A model generated the notes under the pieces. That model did not search any database. It was not told the origin of the DNA and saw only the letters and a list, made by a program, of their open reading frames with translations. Source: Dehalococcoidales bacterium (GTDB taxonomy: Bacteria; Chloroflexota; Dehalococcoidia; Dehalococcoidales; UBA2162). Taken from it: 28,500 nt of DNA. Each line of letters starts with the position of its first letter. The first letter of the stretch is position 1. The stretch covers positions 1 through 28,500 of the forward strand of contig JAUSGV010000177.1 in assembly GCA_030648675.1 (NCBI GenBank). Direction: 5' to 3'. Of this stretch, positions 21,320-28,500 are shown piece after piece. Both the position numbers and the translations under genes were made by a program.

Positions 21320-22247
21320 AACCACGAATCTATCCAAACATTACGGCGACGTAAAAGCGCTGGACAACTTGAACCTCGAAGTCCCGGAAAATGTGGTCTT
21401 CGGCTTCCTGGGGCCTAACGGCGCCGGCAAAACAACCGCCGTTAAGCTTTTAACCGGATTTTCACGGCCGACCAGCGGTACCGCTGAAGTTGCCGGAGAA
21501 AGGGTAGACGACGGCACGGTTAAACTACAGTCGAAGATCGGGCTATTGCCCGACGTGCCTGCTTTTTATGAATGGATGACGGGAAGAGAATTCATGAGGT
21601 TCGTCGGGGAAACACACCGGTTGACGGCTGCGGAAATAACAAAAAGAGCGGGCGAACTCCTGGAAATGGTTGATCTAAACAAAGCCGCCGACCGCCGGGT
21701 GGGCGGATACTCACGAGGTATGCGCCAGCGGCTCGGCATTGCTCAGGCGTTGATGAACAATCCCAAAGTGCTGTTTATGGACGAGCCGACTTCCGCACTC
21801 GACCCGATGGGCCGGCGTGAGGTACTCGACCTCATCGGCAAGCTGAGACAGACCGCGACCATTTTCATGTCAACCCATATTCTCACCGACGTGGAGCGGG
21901 TCTGCGATATGGTCGGCGTCATTAACAAAGGACGTCTCATGACGGTTTCGACGGTTGAGGCGCTGCGGAAAAAATATGCCCGTTCCGTGTTCGAACTGGA
22001 ATTTATCGAGGATGCCGGCTTGTTTATGGAGACGGTAAAAAAAGTGGAATGGCTGGCTGAGCCCGCGGTCATTAACGACCACGGGACACCGGTCTTACGA
22101 GTCCGCGCCGTGGACGTAGAGCGTGCCCGCCGGGAATTACCGAAGCTGATTGCCGGCAGCGGACTGACGCTGACGCGTTATGAGATGACTGCTCCAAGCC
22201 TTGAGGACATCTTTGTAGAAATGGTGAGCGGGGAAGGTGCCGGATGA
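21306..22247 (+). CDS. ABC transporter ATP-binding protein
   Basis: 313 aa. Walker A GPNGAGKTT at residues 36-44, signature GGYSRGMRQRLGIAQAL (in place of LSGGQ), Walker B VLFMDEPTSALDP and the switch His in FMSTHILTD. A C-terminal extension of about 90 residues after the nucleotide-binding domain is typical of the CcmA/NatA-like exporter group. GTG 21306 follows AGGAG with 7 nt spacing; reading back to 21225 would run through the PLDc_N gene. The permease begins inside its stop (ATGA). Substrate unknown. Confidence 0.94.
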   Translation: MTAIKTTNLSKHYGDVKALDNLNLEVPENVVFGFLGPNGAGKTTAVKLLTGFSRPTSGTAEVAGERVDDGTVKLQSKIGLLPDVPAFYEWMTGREFMRFVGETHRLTAAEITKRAGELLEMVDLNKAADRRVGGYSRGMRQRLGIAQALMNNPKVLFMDEPTSALDPMGRREVLDLIGKLRQTATIFMSTHILTDVERVCDMVGVINKGRLMTVSTVEALRKKYARSVFELEFIEDAGLFMETVKKVEWLAEPAVINDHGTPVLRVRAVDVERARRELPKLIAGSGLTLTRYEMTAPSLEDIFVEMVSGEGAG

Positions 22248-23002
22248 CAGGACTGATGCCCCTTTTGAAAAAAGAAATAATGGAACAATGGCGCACGTAC
22301 AAGTTGCTGATTGTCGGCTGCATCTTCCTGTTTTTCGGACTAACGACCCCGCTGATGTTAAAATACCTACCCGAGATACTGAAACTCGCCGGCACTTCCG
22401 GGATGGAAATCAAAATTCCCCCGCCTACCGCAATCCAATCGCTGGCAGAATTTACCGGTACCATAGGGCAAATCGGTGTGTTTGTGGCCGTGCTCATGGC
22501 GATGGGCAGTATCGCGAATGAACTTCGGCAGGGTACTGCCGTGATTACACTGAGCAAACCGGTAACCCGGGCGGCATTCGTCAATGCCAAGCTCATCGCC
22601 ATCTCAACGACCTTCCTCGTCTCTCTGGCGGCGTCATCATTGCTTTGTTATGTGTACACGGTCTGGCTTATTGGAGAAGCCGATATAATGGCGTTTGCCG
22701 GACAGAACCTGCTGCTCGGTCTCTTCCTGATCTTCTGCCTGGCGACAACCCTCATGTTCTCCAGCCTGTTCAAAAGCTCCCTGGCCGCCGGCGGGATTGC
22801 TATGGCAATCATCGTAGGTCAAGGTGTGTTATCGGCGATACCGCGGATCGGTGACTTTTTCCCGGGCAGGTTGTTGAGCTGGGGAAACCAACTTCTGGCG
22901 GGAGCCGGCAACAGTTACTGGCCGGCTCTGGCCGTTACGATAGTGATAACCGCGGGCAGCATTCTTATGGCCCAACGCTGGCTGCGACATAAGGATTTTT
23001 AG
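22244..23002 (+). CDS. ABC-2 type transporter permease
   Basis: 252 aa with about six membrane segments. The N-terminus MTGLMPLLKKEIMEQWRTYKLLIV is the usual amphipathic lead-in of ABC-2 permeases. MGSIANELRQGTAVITLSKPVTRAAFVNAKLI is the conserved cytoplasmic coupling region of this family (NatB/YhfD-like). The C-terminus ends in a charged tail (AQRWLRHKDF). The gene overlaps the ATPase gene by 4 nt, so the two are co-translated and form one exporter. No periplasmic or substrate-binding partner is present. Confidence 0.92.
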   Translation: MTGLMPLLKKEIMEQWRTYKLLIVGCIFLFFGLTTPLMLKYLPEILKLAGTSGMEIKIPPPTAIQSLAEFTGTIGQIGVFVAVLMAMGSIANELRQGTAVITLSKPVTRAAFVNAKLIAISTTFLVSLAASSLLCYVYTVWLIGEADIMAFAGQNLLLGLFLIFCLATTLMFSSLFKSSLAAGGIAMAIIVGQGVLSAIPRIGDFFPGRLLSWGNQLLAGAGNSYWPALAVTIVITAGSILMAQRWLRHKDF

Positions 23003-23094
23003 GCGCCGCTATCTGTGTCCACCTTCCCCAGAATGGAACCAAAATCGAGGCGATTCAAACATGAAGTAAACAGGCTTCACGAGGAGCAACTCAA

Positions 23095-24255
23095 ATGCAA
23101 TATTTTATCGGTTTTATTATTGGCCTGGCTCTAGGCACTACAATTTGGCTAATTGTTTATCGCCTCCAGCAAAAACAATCCGAAATGTCGTTCGCGGCAC
23201 TATCCCGTGAGGCGTTGCGAACCAACTCAGAGGATTTTTTGAAGTTGGCCAACCAGACCCTGGCGAATCAAACCCAAATAGGTACCGGCGAGCTGGAAAC
23301 AAAGAAACAATTAATAGATCAGACGTTGCTGGCTATCAAAACCGACCTGGGCAAAGTAGAGAAACTGGTTGGTGAATCGGAAACCGCCAGAGTAAAATCA
23401 GCCTCCGAAATCAGTACCAGTTTAAAGACGGTATCCCTGCAGACCGAACGCTTGCAGGATACTACCAATAAATTACAGGCAGCACTGGCGAACACAAAGG
23501 TCCGCGGTCAGTGGGGCGAACGTATGGCCGAGGACGTATTGAGATTCATGGGTTTTGTCGAAGGGGTAAATTACGCCAAACAAAAAACCCAGGAATCCGT
23601 GGCGACAAGGCCTGATTACGCCTTTTTCCTCCCCCAAGACCTTAAATTGAACATGGACGTAAAATTTCCGCTGGACAACTATTTGAAATACGTCAATGAA
23701 CAGAACGAAGCTGCTAAAGATGGTTTCCGGGTGCAATTTCTGAAAGATGCCCGGCAGCGAATCAAGGAAGTTACTACCCGGGATTATATAAATCCGGCGG
23801 AACATACCCTGGATTATGTGTTAGTTTTCGTGCCGAGCGAGCAGGTTTACTGCTTTATCCATGAAAACGACAAGGATATCATCGAAGAGTCGATTAAAAA
23901 CAAGGTCATTCTCTGTTCACCACTCACCCTCTACGCCATCCTGGCGGTAATAAGGCAGCAAGTAGACAATTTCAAATTGCAGTCGACGGCCTCCCAGGTA
24001 CTGGCTCTCATGGGAACCTTTAATAAACAATGGACAGAGTACAAGAAATGCCATGAAACGGTTGGGAACAAAATCCAGCAAGCTCTGGATGAACACGAAA
24101 AACTGAGTACTACCCGCACCAAAATGCTGGAACGTTCGTTGAAGAGTATCGAAGATTTAAGAAAAGAGAAAGGAATAGCGGAAGCCCCGCCTTTGGAAGG
24201 TTATAGCGGGGACGAGGAAACGCCGGCAACGGATATTACACCAGGGAACGATTGA
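23095..24255 (+). CDS. rmuC: RmuC-family protein
   Basis: 386 aa. One N-terminal membrane segment (YFIGFIIGLALGTTIWLIVY) is followed by a long coiled coil (about 40-135). The RmuC core then starts with VRGQWGERMAEDVLRFMGFVEGVNY and contains LPQDLKLNMDVKFPLDNY and YVLVFVPSEQVYCFI. The catalytic-looking pattern (GxWGE ... D-K-P) belongs to a PD-(D/E)XK-type nuclease fold; RmuC limits recombination at inverted repeats. In this window full of small palindromes it is a natural neighbour, though linkage is not evidence of interaction. GAGGAG precedes the ATG by about 9 nt. It is monocistronic. Confidence 0.93.
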   Translation: MQYFIGFIIGLALGTTIWLIVYRLQQKQSEMSFAALSREALRTNSEDFLKLANQTLANQTQIGTGELETKKQLIDQTLLAIKTDLGKVEKLVGESETARVKSASEISTSLKTVSLQTERLQDTTNKLQAALANTKVRGQWGERMAEDVLRFMGFVEGVNYAKQKTQESVATRPDYAFFLPQDLKLNMDVKFPLDNYLKYVNEQNEAAKDGFRVQFLKDARQRIKEVTTRDYINPAEHTLDYVLVFVPSEQVYCFIHENDKDIIEESIKNKVILCSPLTLYAILAVIRQQVDNFKLQSTASQVLALMGTFNKQWTEYKKCHETVGNKIQQALDEHEKLSTTRTKMLERSLKSIEDLRKEKGIAEAPPLEGYSGDEETPATDITPGND

Positions 24256-24258
24256 AAT

Positions 24259-24284
24259 GAAGTAGCCGATTAGATTACTACTTC
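24259..24284. repeat. Inverted repeat after rmuC
   Basis: GAAGTAG-N12-CTACTTC, 7-bp perfect arms starting 4 nt past the rmuC stop. No U-tract follows, so it could be a weak terminator, an RNA-stabilising hairpin or an operator for the downstream redoxin gene. Confidence 0.45.
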
Positions 24285-24361
24285 CAGTCTGCGTTGAAAG
24301 CGCTACAATTAGATAGCATAAAGTTGGACCTCCGGCGAAAAAGATTATAGGGAGACGCCGA

Positions 24362-24841
24362 ATGATAGACAAAAAAGTGGCTCCGCAAGCCCCTGATTTC
24401 ACCGCGGCCGACTCCGAGGGCAACCCGGTACGGCTCTCGTCTTACGAGGGCAAGAAGAATGTCGTCCTCGTGTTTAGCCGCGGCTTTTTCTGACCCCACT
24501 GCCGTAAGCACCTGGCGCAGTTGCGACAGGACTATCAGAAATTTACGGACCGTGATGCGGTGGTCATCGCTGTCGGGCCTGAAGATCGGCGTACCTTTGC
24601 CAGATGGTGGCACGCCCACGAGATGCCTTTCATCGGTATTCCGGACCCGAACCATGTGATCGCCGAAGGCCTTTACAGCCAGAAATTCAAGCTTATCAAA
24701 GGCGGCCGGCTGCCGGCCCTGGCCGTCATCGACAAATCGGGCAGACTACGCCGGATGCACTACGCCGATTCAACCGCCGATATCCCGACTAATGAGGAAG
24801 TCCTCGCTTTGCTGGATGAGTTGAACAAGGAAAACCACTAA
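24362..24841 (+). CDS. Thioredoxin-fold (AhpC/TSA-like) selenoprotein candidate
   Basis: ATG 24362 follows GGGAG by 7 nt. The frame reads through one in-frame TGA (24491-24493) to TAA 24839-24841, giving 159 residues with the TGA counted as residue 44. Both sides are one continuous peroxiredoxin/thioredoxin-fold domain: APDFTAADSEGNPVRLSSYEG and NVVLVFSRGFF before, PHCRKHLAQLRQDYQKF and LPALAVIDKSGRLRRMHYADS after. The TGA falls on the first Cys of the CPxC redox motif (RGFF-U-PHC), the classical place for selenocysteine. A fitting SECIS hairpin lies at 24511-24530. Conventional calling would give only a 106-aa C-terminal piece starting at TTG 24521. Expected role: thiol peroxidase or disulfide reductase. 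A true nonsense mutation is the alternative. Confidence 0.88.
24511..24530 (+). promoter_or_regulatory. Bacterial SECIS-like hairpin
   Basis: CCTG, G, CGC, loop AGTT, GCG, A, CAGG: a 4-bp lower stem, one G-A mismatch, a 3-bp upper stem and a 4-nt apical loop with G in its second position. The loop starts 25 nt after the UGA. These values fit the known bacterial SECIS pattern (small loop with an early G, about 16-37 nt from the UGA). Confidence 0.75.
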
Positions 24842-24937
24842 TTCCCACCAACCGCAATCGAGTCAAAACTTTCCAAAGGCAAGCCGGGAGTCGGACGACT
24901 AAACAAGTGGTACCATTTAGGGCAGGTTACCAGGAGA

Positions 24938-26794
24938 CTAAACGCGATGGGCCGGTAGCTCAATTATAAACGCGGCGCCTTTCCCATCCATGCTTTCAGC
25001 CCACAATCGTCCCCCATGTTCGCTGACTATACCGAGGCAGATGCTTAAACCGAGCCCGGTACCTTCCCCTAACTTCTTAGTTGTGAAGAATGGAGTGAAT
25101 AGTCGTCCCATATTAGCTCTGGAAATGCCCAAACCATCATCACTGAAGGTGATCCTGATGACATTCGGCGTATGCTTAGACGTAACCGTCAAAGTTCCTT
25201 TTTGATGTGCCTTAATCATGGAGAATTCGGCGTTGGTGACAATGTTATAAAAACCTGTTCCAATTTGGAGCGGTTTCCCATGATCCTTGGCAATTCGGAA
25301 TCAAAAGAGGTACTTACCTCAATCTTGTTTACCTTTCGATCATAAGCACGCAGCTCCAAGACCCTCCAGATGCTTTCATTTACATCAATGGGCTCTTTTC
25401 CCTCGGATTCAGGCCGGGCAAAGATAAGAAGGTTTTTCAGGATAGCTGCGGCGCGGTCGGCCGCTTCTTCGATGATTCTCAGGTCTTCTCTTATCTCATC
25501 CGTGAGCCCGGCCTTTAGCAGATTGTTCGAATATAACTTGATGATGGTCAAAGGATTACCGACTTCATGAGCAATGCCGGCACCAAGCAGACCGATAGAA
25601 GCAAGACGGTCATTCAGGATAACCTGTTGCTGCATTTTCTTGCGGTTGGTAATATCACGGGCGAATACAAATAGCCGTCCGGACTGGAGGGAGTGCGCGC
25701 TGATTTCCACGTCGATAATCTCGCCATTCTTGCGGCGGTGACGGGTTTCAAAACGGTCGCTGCCATTTTCTATCACCTTTCTTATATGGGCGGCAACCTC
25801 TTCAGGGTTTTCAGCGGCTTCAATGTCCGGAACCGCCATATGAAGGAGTTCTTTACGGTCATACCCGATGAGGCGGCTGTAGGCATTCGCTTCGATGAAA
25901 TGGCCTCGACTATCCAATATCCAGAAACCATCTATCGACGTTTCAACGATAGTCCGGTAACTTTCCTCTCTGACTCTGTCTTCCTCGACGGTGCGTTTAA
26001 GTATCGCGAAGGCAGATACAAGAAGGGCAACGTAGCCAACCAGGCGTAACACGTGCCATGACCACCATTGAACGCTCCAGGGCAGCCTAAACGGGAATAA
26101 CAATGCCGCTGCCGCATTAAGAGCGGAGAAACAAGCGAAAAGCATTTCCTGGGAATTCTTTGTAGTGAGGTAGCGAGCGAGGAAAAAAGCTGTGGCTGAC
26201 AAAAAGAGGATACCGCCGGTTATGTTGATAGCGTCGGCAGTGGCAGTGAACCTGCCTCCCGATAACATCTCCGGTAATATCCCTGGTATGACAAGCGAAA
26301 TGGCTCCCAGGAGAACGGCGGCAGCGGCAGCGAAGACGATTGGGATATCTCTCATTGCAGAACGAACGGAGCGAAACGGCCAGGCAGCCGAAAAAAGGAG
26401 ACCTCCCAATAACATTGCGAAGCTATGCGACCAAACAAAAGAATTTCCGAATGGTTCGTAGCTATGAAATCCATCTAGAATGGTCATCCCAAGTAAGCCT
26501 GCGGGAACCGGCTGCCTCGGTATCTTCGCGATGACGTATGAGCAGAGTTACAGCGAGAGACATGCCGGCGAGACTCCCTAAACCTTCTATGACCGAGTGA
26601 AGTGGTTCGTTGACAAATTGCTGATCTGGAATAACCGTACCGAGGATAACGTTGAGAATAATAGCAAGCAGCGTGAGAATTGGATAAACCAAATGGACGC
26701 CCGAGCCCGCTTTTGGCGGGTTATCTTGTGAGATGTCCACTTTGCCCTTCACGATTTCTTCCCCCACAGAGATTTCATGGACGGTAACTGGCAC
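24938..26794 (-). pseudogene. Membrane sensor histidine kinase with PAS domain, two frameshifts
   Basis: Three consecutive minus-strand frames make one kinase of about 615 aa. 26794-26462: two membrane segments and PLHSVIEGLGSLAGMSLAV. 26487-25216: GLLGMTILDGFHSYEP, about five more membrane segments, a PAS domain (YRTIVETSIDGFWILDSRGHFIEANAYSRLIGYDR) and HisKA with LGAGIAHEVGNPLT (His307 of that frame). 25219-24938: the ATPase domain with SDDGLGIS, FTPFFTTKKLGEGTGLGLSI. The first break is near 26500 (after AAGSR). The second, near 25249, destroys the N box: adding one A restores VFINIVTNAEFSMIKAH. At the second break stop and restart overlap as ATGA. It is either a recent pseudogene or a sequencing problem; no response regulator is adjacent. 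Confidence 0.85.
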
Positions 26795-26818
26795 CTTATC
26801 CCATTGTATTACGGCAAA

Positions 26819-26836
26819 GTTACAATCATGTTACAA
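26819..26836. promoter_or_regulatory. Direct repeat upstream of the sensor kinase gene
   Basis: GTTACAA-TCAT-GTTACAA on the plus strand: two identical 7-mers with an 11-bp period, the spacing of OmpR/PhoB-type response regulator boxes. It lies about 25 nt before the kinase start, in the gap 26795-26942 that holds no gene. Confidence 0.5.
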
Positions 26837-26942
26837 ATCTAAAACAGGTTTTGGGGTTCTGCGCAACACCACCGAAAGTAGCTTCTTTTTCGTGTCCTTT
26901 GCGGTGCGGTGACAGCATCTTCTTATATTTATTTATGGTTTT

Positions 26943-27854
26943 TCATCCCGCGTGCAGCCGACGTTCTTCGTGCTTCCGTAAGGGGCCGATATGGATGAGT
27001 ATATCTGCGATACCGGGCACCTGGGTACGTACGGTTTCGGCAACTGCTTCGGTGATTGTATGGGCTTGATCTACCGGCATGTCGCCATCCACGAGGACGT
27101 GTAAGTCTACTCTAACCCGCCCCGCTGGACCTCGAGCGCGAGCCGCGTGACAGTCTTGTACTCCAGGAACTTGTTTGGCTGCCCCGACGATCTTCTCCAG
27201 ATTAACCGCGGCGGCATCGGTCAGAGAACGTGTTGCCGTACGCAATACGCCAAAAGCCGACCAACCTAATATAACAGCTACACCGACTGCGACTAGAGGA
27301 TCCAGAACCTTGACGCCAAGCGCCGCTCCCACCAGAGACCCAACTACGGAAATCGATACCGCTACGTCACTTGCCGTGTGTATGGCGTCGGCATGGATAA
27401 GCTCACTACCTAAGCTGACAGCCCTGCGCCGTTCCCACCATGATATGAAGCCGCTTGTGGCTATCGAGACTCCAATAATAGCAAAGCTCAGCCACGTTAC
27501 GGACGGAAGCTGAGGTTCAACGAAACGTGCCCACGCCCCGCTTACAATTCGCAGAATGGCAAGGGCCAGAAATCCGCCAATAATCAGGCTGGTTAAACTC
27601 TCGTAACGTTCGTAACCATACGGGTGGCTTTGATCTGGAGGCTTTTTGGCGAGGGTCACGCCTATCAGCCCGATAGCGCTGGCTCCGGCATCGAGTAATG
27701 AATGAAAGCCATCTGAGTACATGGCTAAGCTACCGGTGATTTCCCCATACAGAAGTTTAGCTCCGGCCACGATTAGATTTGCCACGAGAGCCACGATGAG
27801 TATCCGACGCATATAACGCCAGCGCTGTGTTTCCCTTTGGTCTTTCGGCACCAT
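26943..27854 (-). CDS. Cation diffusion facilitator family transporter
   Basis: Metal(II)/proton antiporter of the CDF family, 303 aa, six membrane segments. The transport site has H51 and D55 in YSDGFHSLLDAGAS (helix II) and H159 and D163 in HADAIHTASDVAVS (helix V). HPYGYERYESL precedes helix III as usual. The cytoplasmic C-terminal domain has HAARARGPAGRVRVDLHVLVDGDMPVDQAHTI and ends in ILIHIGPLRKHEE. The His/Asp pairs with a helix II His-x3-Asp site suggest Zn2+ or a related metal, not iron or Mn with certainty. ATG 27854 has no Shine-Dalgarno; TAATAA lies 6 nt upstream, hinting at another leaderless start. Monocistronic. Confidence 0.94.
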   Translation of the reverse strand: MVPKDQRETQRWRYMRRILIVALVANLIVAGAKLLYGEITGSLAMYSDGFHSLLDAGASAIGLIGVTLAKKPPDQSHPYGYERYESLTSLIIGGFLALAILRIVSGAWARFVEPQLPSVTWLSFAIIGVSIATSGFISWWERRRAVSLGSELIHADAIHTASDVAVSISVVGSLVGAALGVKVLDPLVAVGVAVILGWSAFGVLRTATRSLTDAAAVNLEKIVGAAKQVPGVQDCHAARARGPAGRVRVDLHVLVDGDMPVDQAHTITEAVAETVRTQVPGIADILIHIGPLRKHEERRLHAG

Positions 27855-28372
27855 ATTCTATTATTACGAGTAAAACACCCGCTCCCCGGGATCTTAAAAT
27901 GCATAGTAGGTGCTAATCGATCTAGTTATTATTCTAACACTTCGTGTCTGTTATTTCCCCAGCATCAAATTATTAATCTGGGGAACAAGCCGCGTACCAT
28001 TGACAGGAATACAATGTGCCTGCCGATCAGCTTCGAAATCATGGAGCTGACAACGCGTAAGTAGTTGCGCAATGCCAGAAAATACGGTCGTAGCTCGCAA
28101 GGAGCAAGTTTAACGGCCGAATAAGCCAGCTATAAAGTAGATTATGTAGCGTAATATCGTGCTGTAATATCTTGTCGTGAAATCGATTATATAACCGGTA
28201 GGAATTAGGAAAATCAGGCCGCTGTGGATAGGAAATTTGTGGCTTAGTTGTTGAATATGAATATCGGGTAGATAAGAAGTTGACCGCACGGAAGAAAGAC
28301 CGGAGTACCTTTCCTATTCCTGTTGCTTACGATGAAACCGGAAACAGTGGGAATTCTGTCTATTGATACCTT
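27855..28372. other. Long gene-free region before the terminal tRNA
   Basis: No supported gene in about 520 nt. It contains a hairpin CCCCAG ... CTGGGG (about 27958-27984) and, near 28150-28190, a short tandem unit GTAATATC-(G/T)TG seen twice. Composition is more AT-rich and less structured than in the other gaps. A short open frame at 27837-28064 lacks a ribosome site and any recognisable motif. Confidence 0.5.
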
Positions 28373-28457
28373 TGGTGGGGAAGGGGGGACTCGAACCCCC
28401 AAGCCTTGCGGCACTGGATCGTAAGTCCAGCTCGTATGCCAGTTCCGACACTTCCCC
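28373..28457 (-). tRNA. Leucine-type tRNA body with UAC (Val) anticodon
   Basis: On the minus strand: acceptor GGGGAAG/CTTCCCC, discriminator A, encoded CCA. D arm TCG...CGA with the Leu-like loop GAACTGGCATA; anticodon stem CTGGA/TCCAG with loop CTTACGA, giving anticodon TAC and G37; long variable arm TGCCGCAAGGCTT; T arm GGGGG-TTCGAGT-CCCCC. The long variable arm, A73, D loop and G37 are those of tRNA-Leu, close to a Leu(UAG) gene with G36 changed to C. The anticodon reads GUA (Val). Every stem is fully paired, so it is not an obviously decayed gene. Confidence 0.85.
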
Positions 28458-28500
28458 GCGGCTACCGGATGTTAACAGAAAACCGGAATTTATGGCAAGG

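Noticed and set aside
24491..24493. In-frame TGA read as a simple nonsense mutation of the redoxin gene
   Set aside because: It falls exactly on the redox Cys, both sides are intact and in frame, and a SECIS-like hairpin sits at the right distance; selenocysteine explains all of this better.
27837..28064. Short plus-strand frame after the CDF gene
   Set aside because: Starts inside the CDF gene on the other strand, without ribosome site or motif.
28373..28457. Terminal tRNA as tRNA-Sec, tRNA-Ser or tRNA-Tyr
   Set aside because: The acceptor stem is 7 bp, the anticodon is TAC rather than TCA or GTA, and A73 with the D loop fits Leu; Ser would have G73.

Overview
The window reads as a chromosomal segment of an anaerobic bacterium, most likely a Dehalococcoidia-type member of the Chloroflexota. 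This is an inference from the protein set (DUF2851, the zinc-ribbon/LemA/HtpX cluster, the FrdX-like iron-sulfur protein, paired DUF1538 proteins), from frequent GTG/TTG starts, and from the dispersed palindromes between genes. No 16S or other diagnostic marker is present. Most of the window is ordinary housekeeping and accessory sequence; several regulatory and RNA features stand out.

Layout. 1-74 tRNA-Gln(CUG). 369-2400 rnc, then a decayed patch (AbrB-like remnant, 66-aa unknown, TfoX-like remnant), a 46-aa lysine-rich protein and acylphosphatase. 2395-6674 (minus) a DUF362 protein, leucyl aminopeptidase, and an AMP-forming acyl ligase with an abnormal A3 motif. 7100-10521 (minus) an operon of a CNNM/CBS/CorC membrane protein, a TIGR03936/DUF2344 protein and tilS; tilS carries an in-frame palindromic repeat. 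10810-13392 a double zinc ribbon protein, LemA, HtpX and a 52-aa zinc-ribbon peptide. 13547-16757 homoserine dehydrogenase, an XRE regulator and a DUF2851 protein, with matching dyads at the last two. 16605-17597 (minus) tsaD. 17706-18856 a small membrane protein and an FrdX-like ferredoxin, each behind the same FNR/CRP-style site. 18864-20985 (minus) merR, two DUF1538 membrane genes and a PII-like gene. 21095-23002 PLDc_N protein, ABC ATPase, ABC permease. 23095-24255 rmuC. 24362-24841 a thioredoxin-fold protein with an in-frame UGA, most simply selenocysteine. 24938-26794 (minus) a sensor kinase broken by two frameshifts. 26943-27854 (minus) a cation diffusion facilitator. 28373-28457 (minus) a tRNA with a leucine-type body and a valine (UAC) anticodon.

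The most noteworthy items are: (1) the UxxC redoxin with a good bacterial SECIS hairpin; (2) the tRNA whose body and anticodon disagree; (3) the MerR-DUF1538-DUF1538-PII operon, whose promoter has the long 19-bp spacer and dyad typical of MerR control; (4) two TACAC-N6-GTGTA dyads linking the XRE regulator to DUF2851; (5) two identical 16-nt sites, each exactly 10 bp before a TTGCCA -35 box; and (6) several promoters placed so that the transcript would begin at or within a few bases of the start codon.

Everything here comes from reading the sequence. Family names rest on motif recognition and not on database searches.
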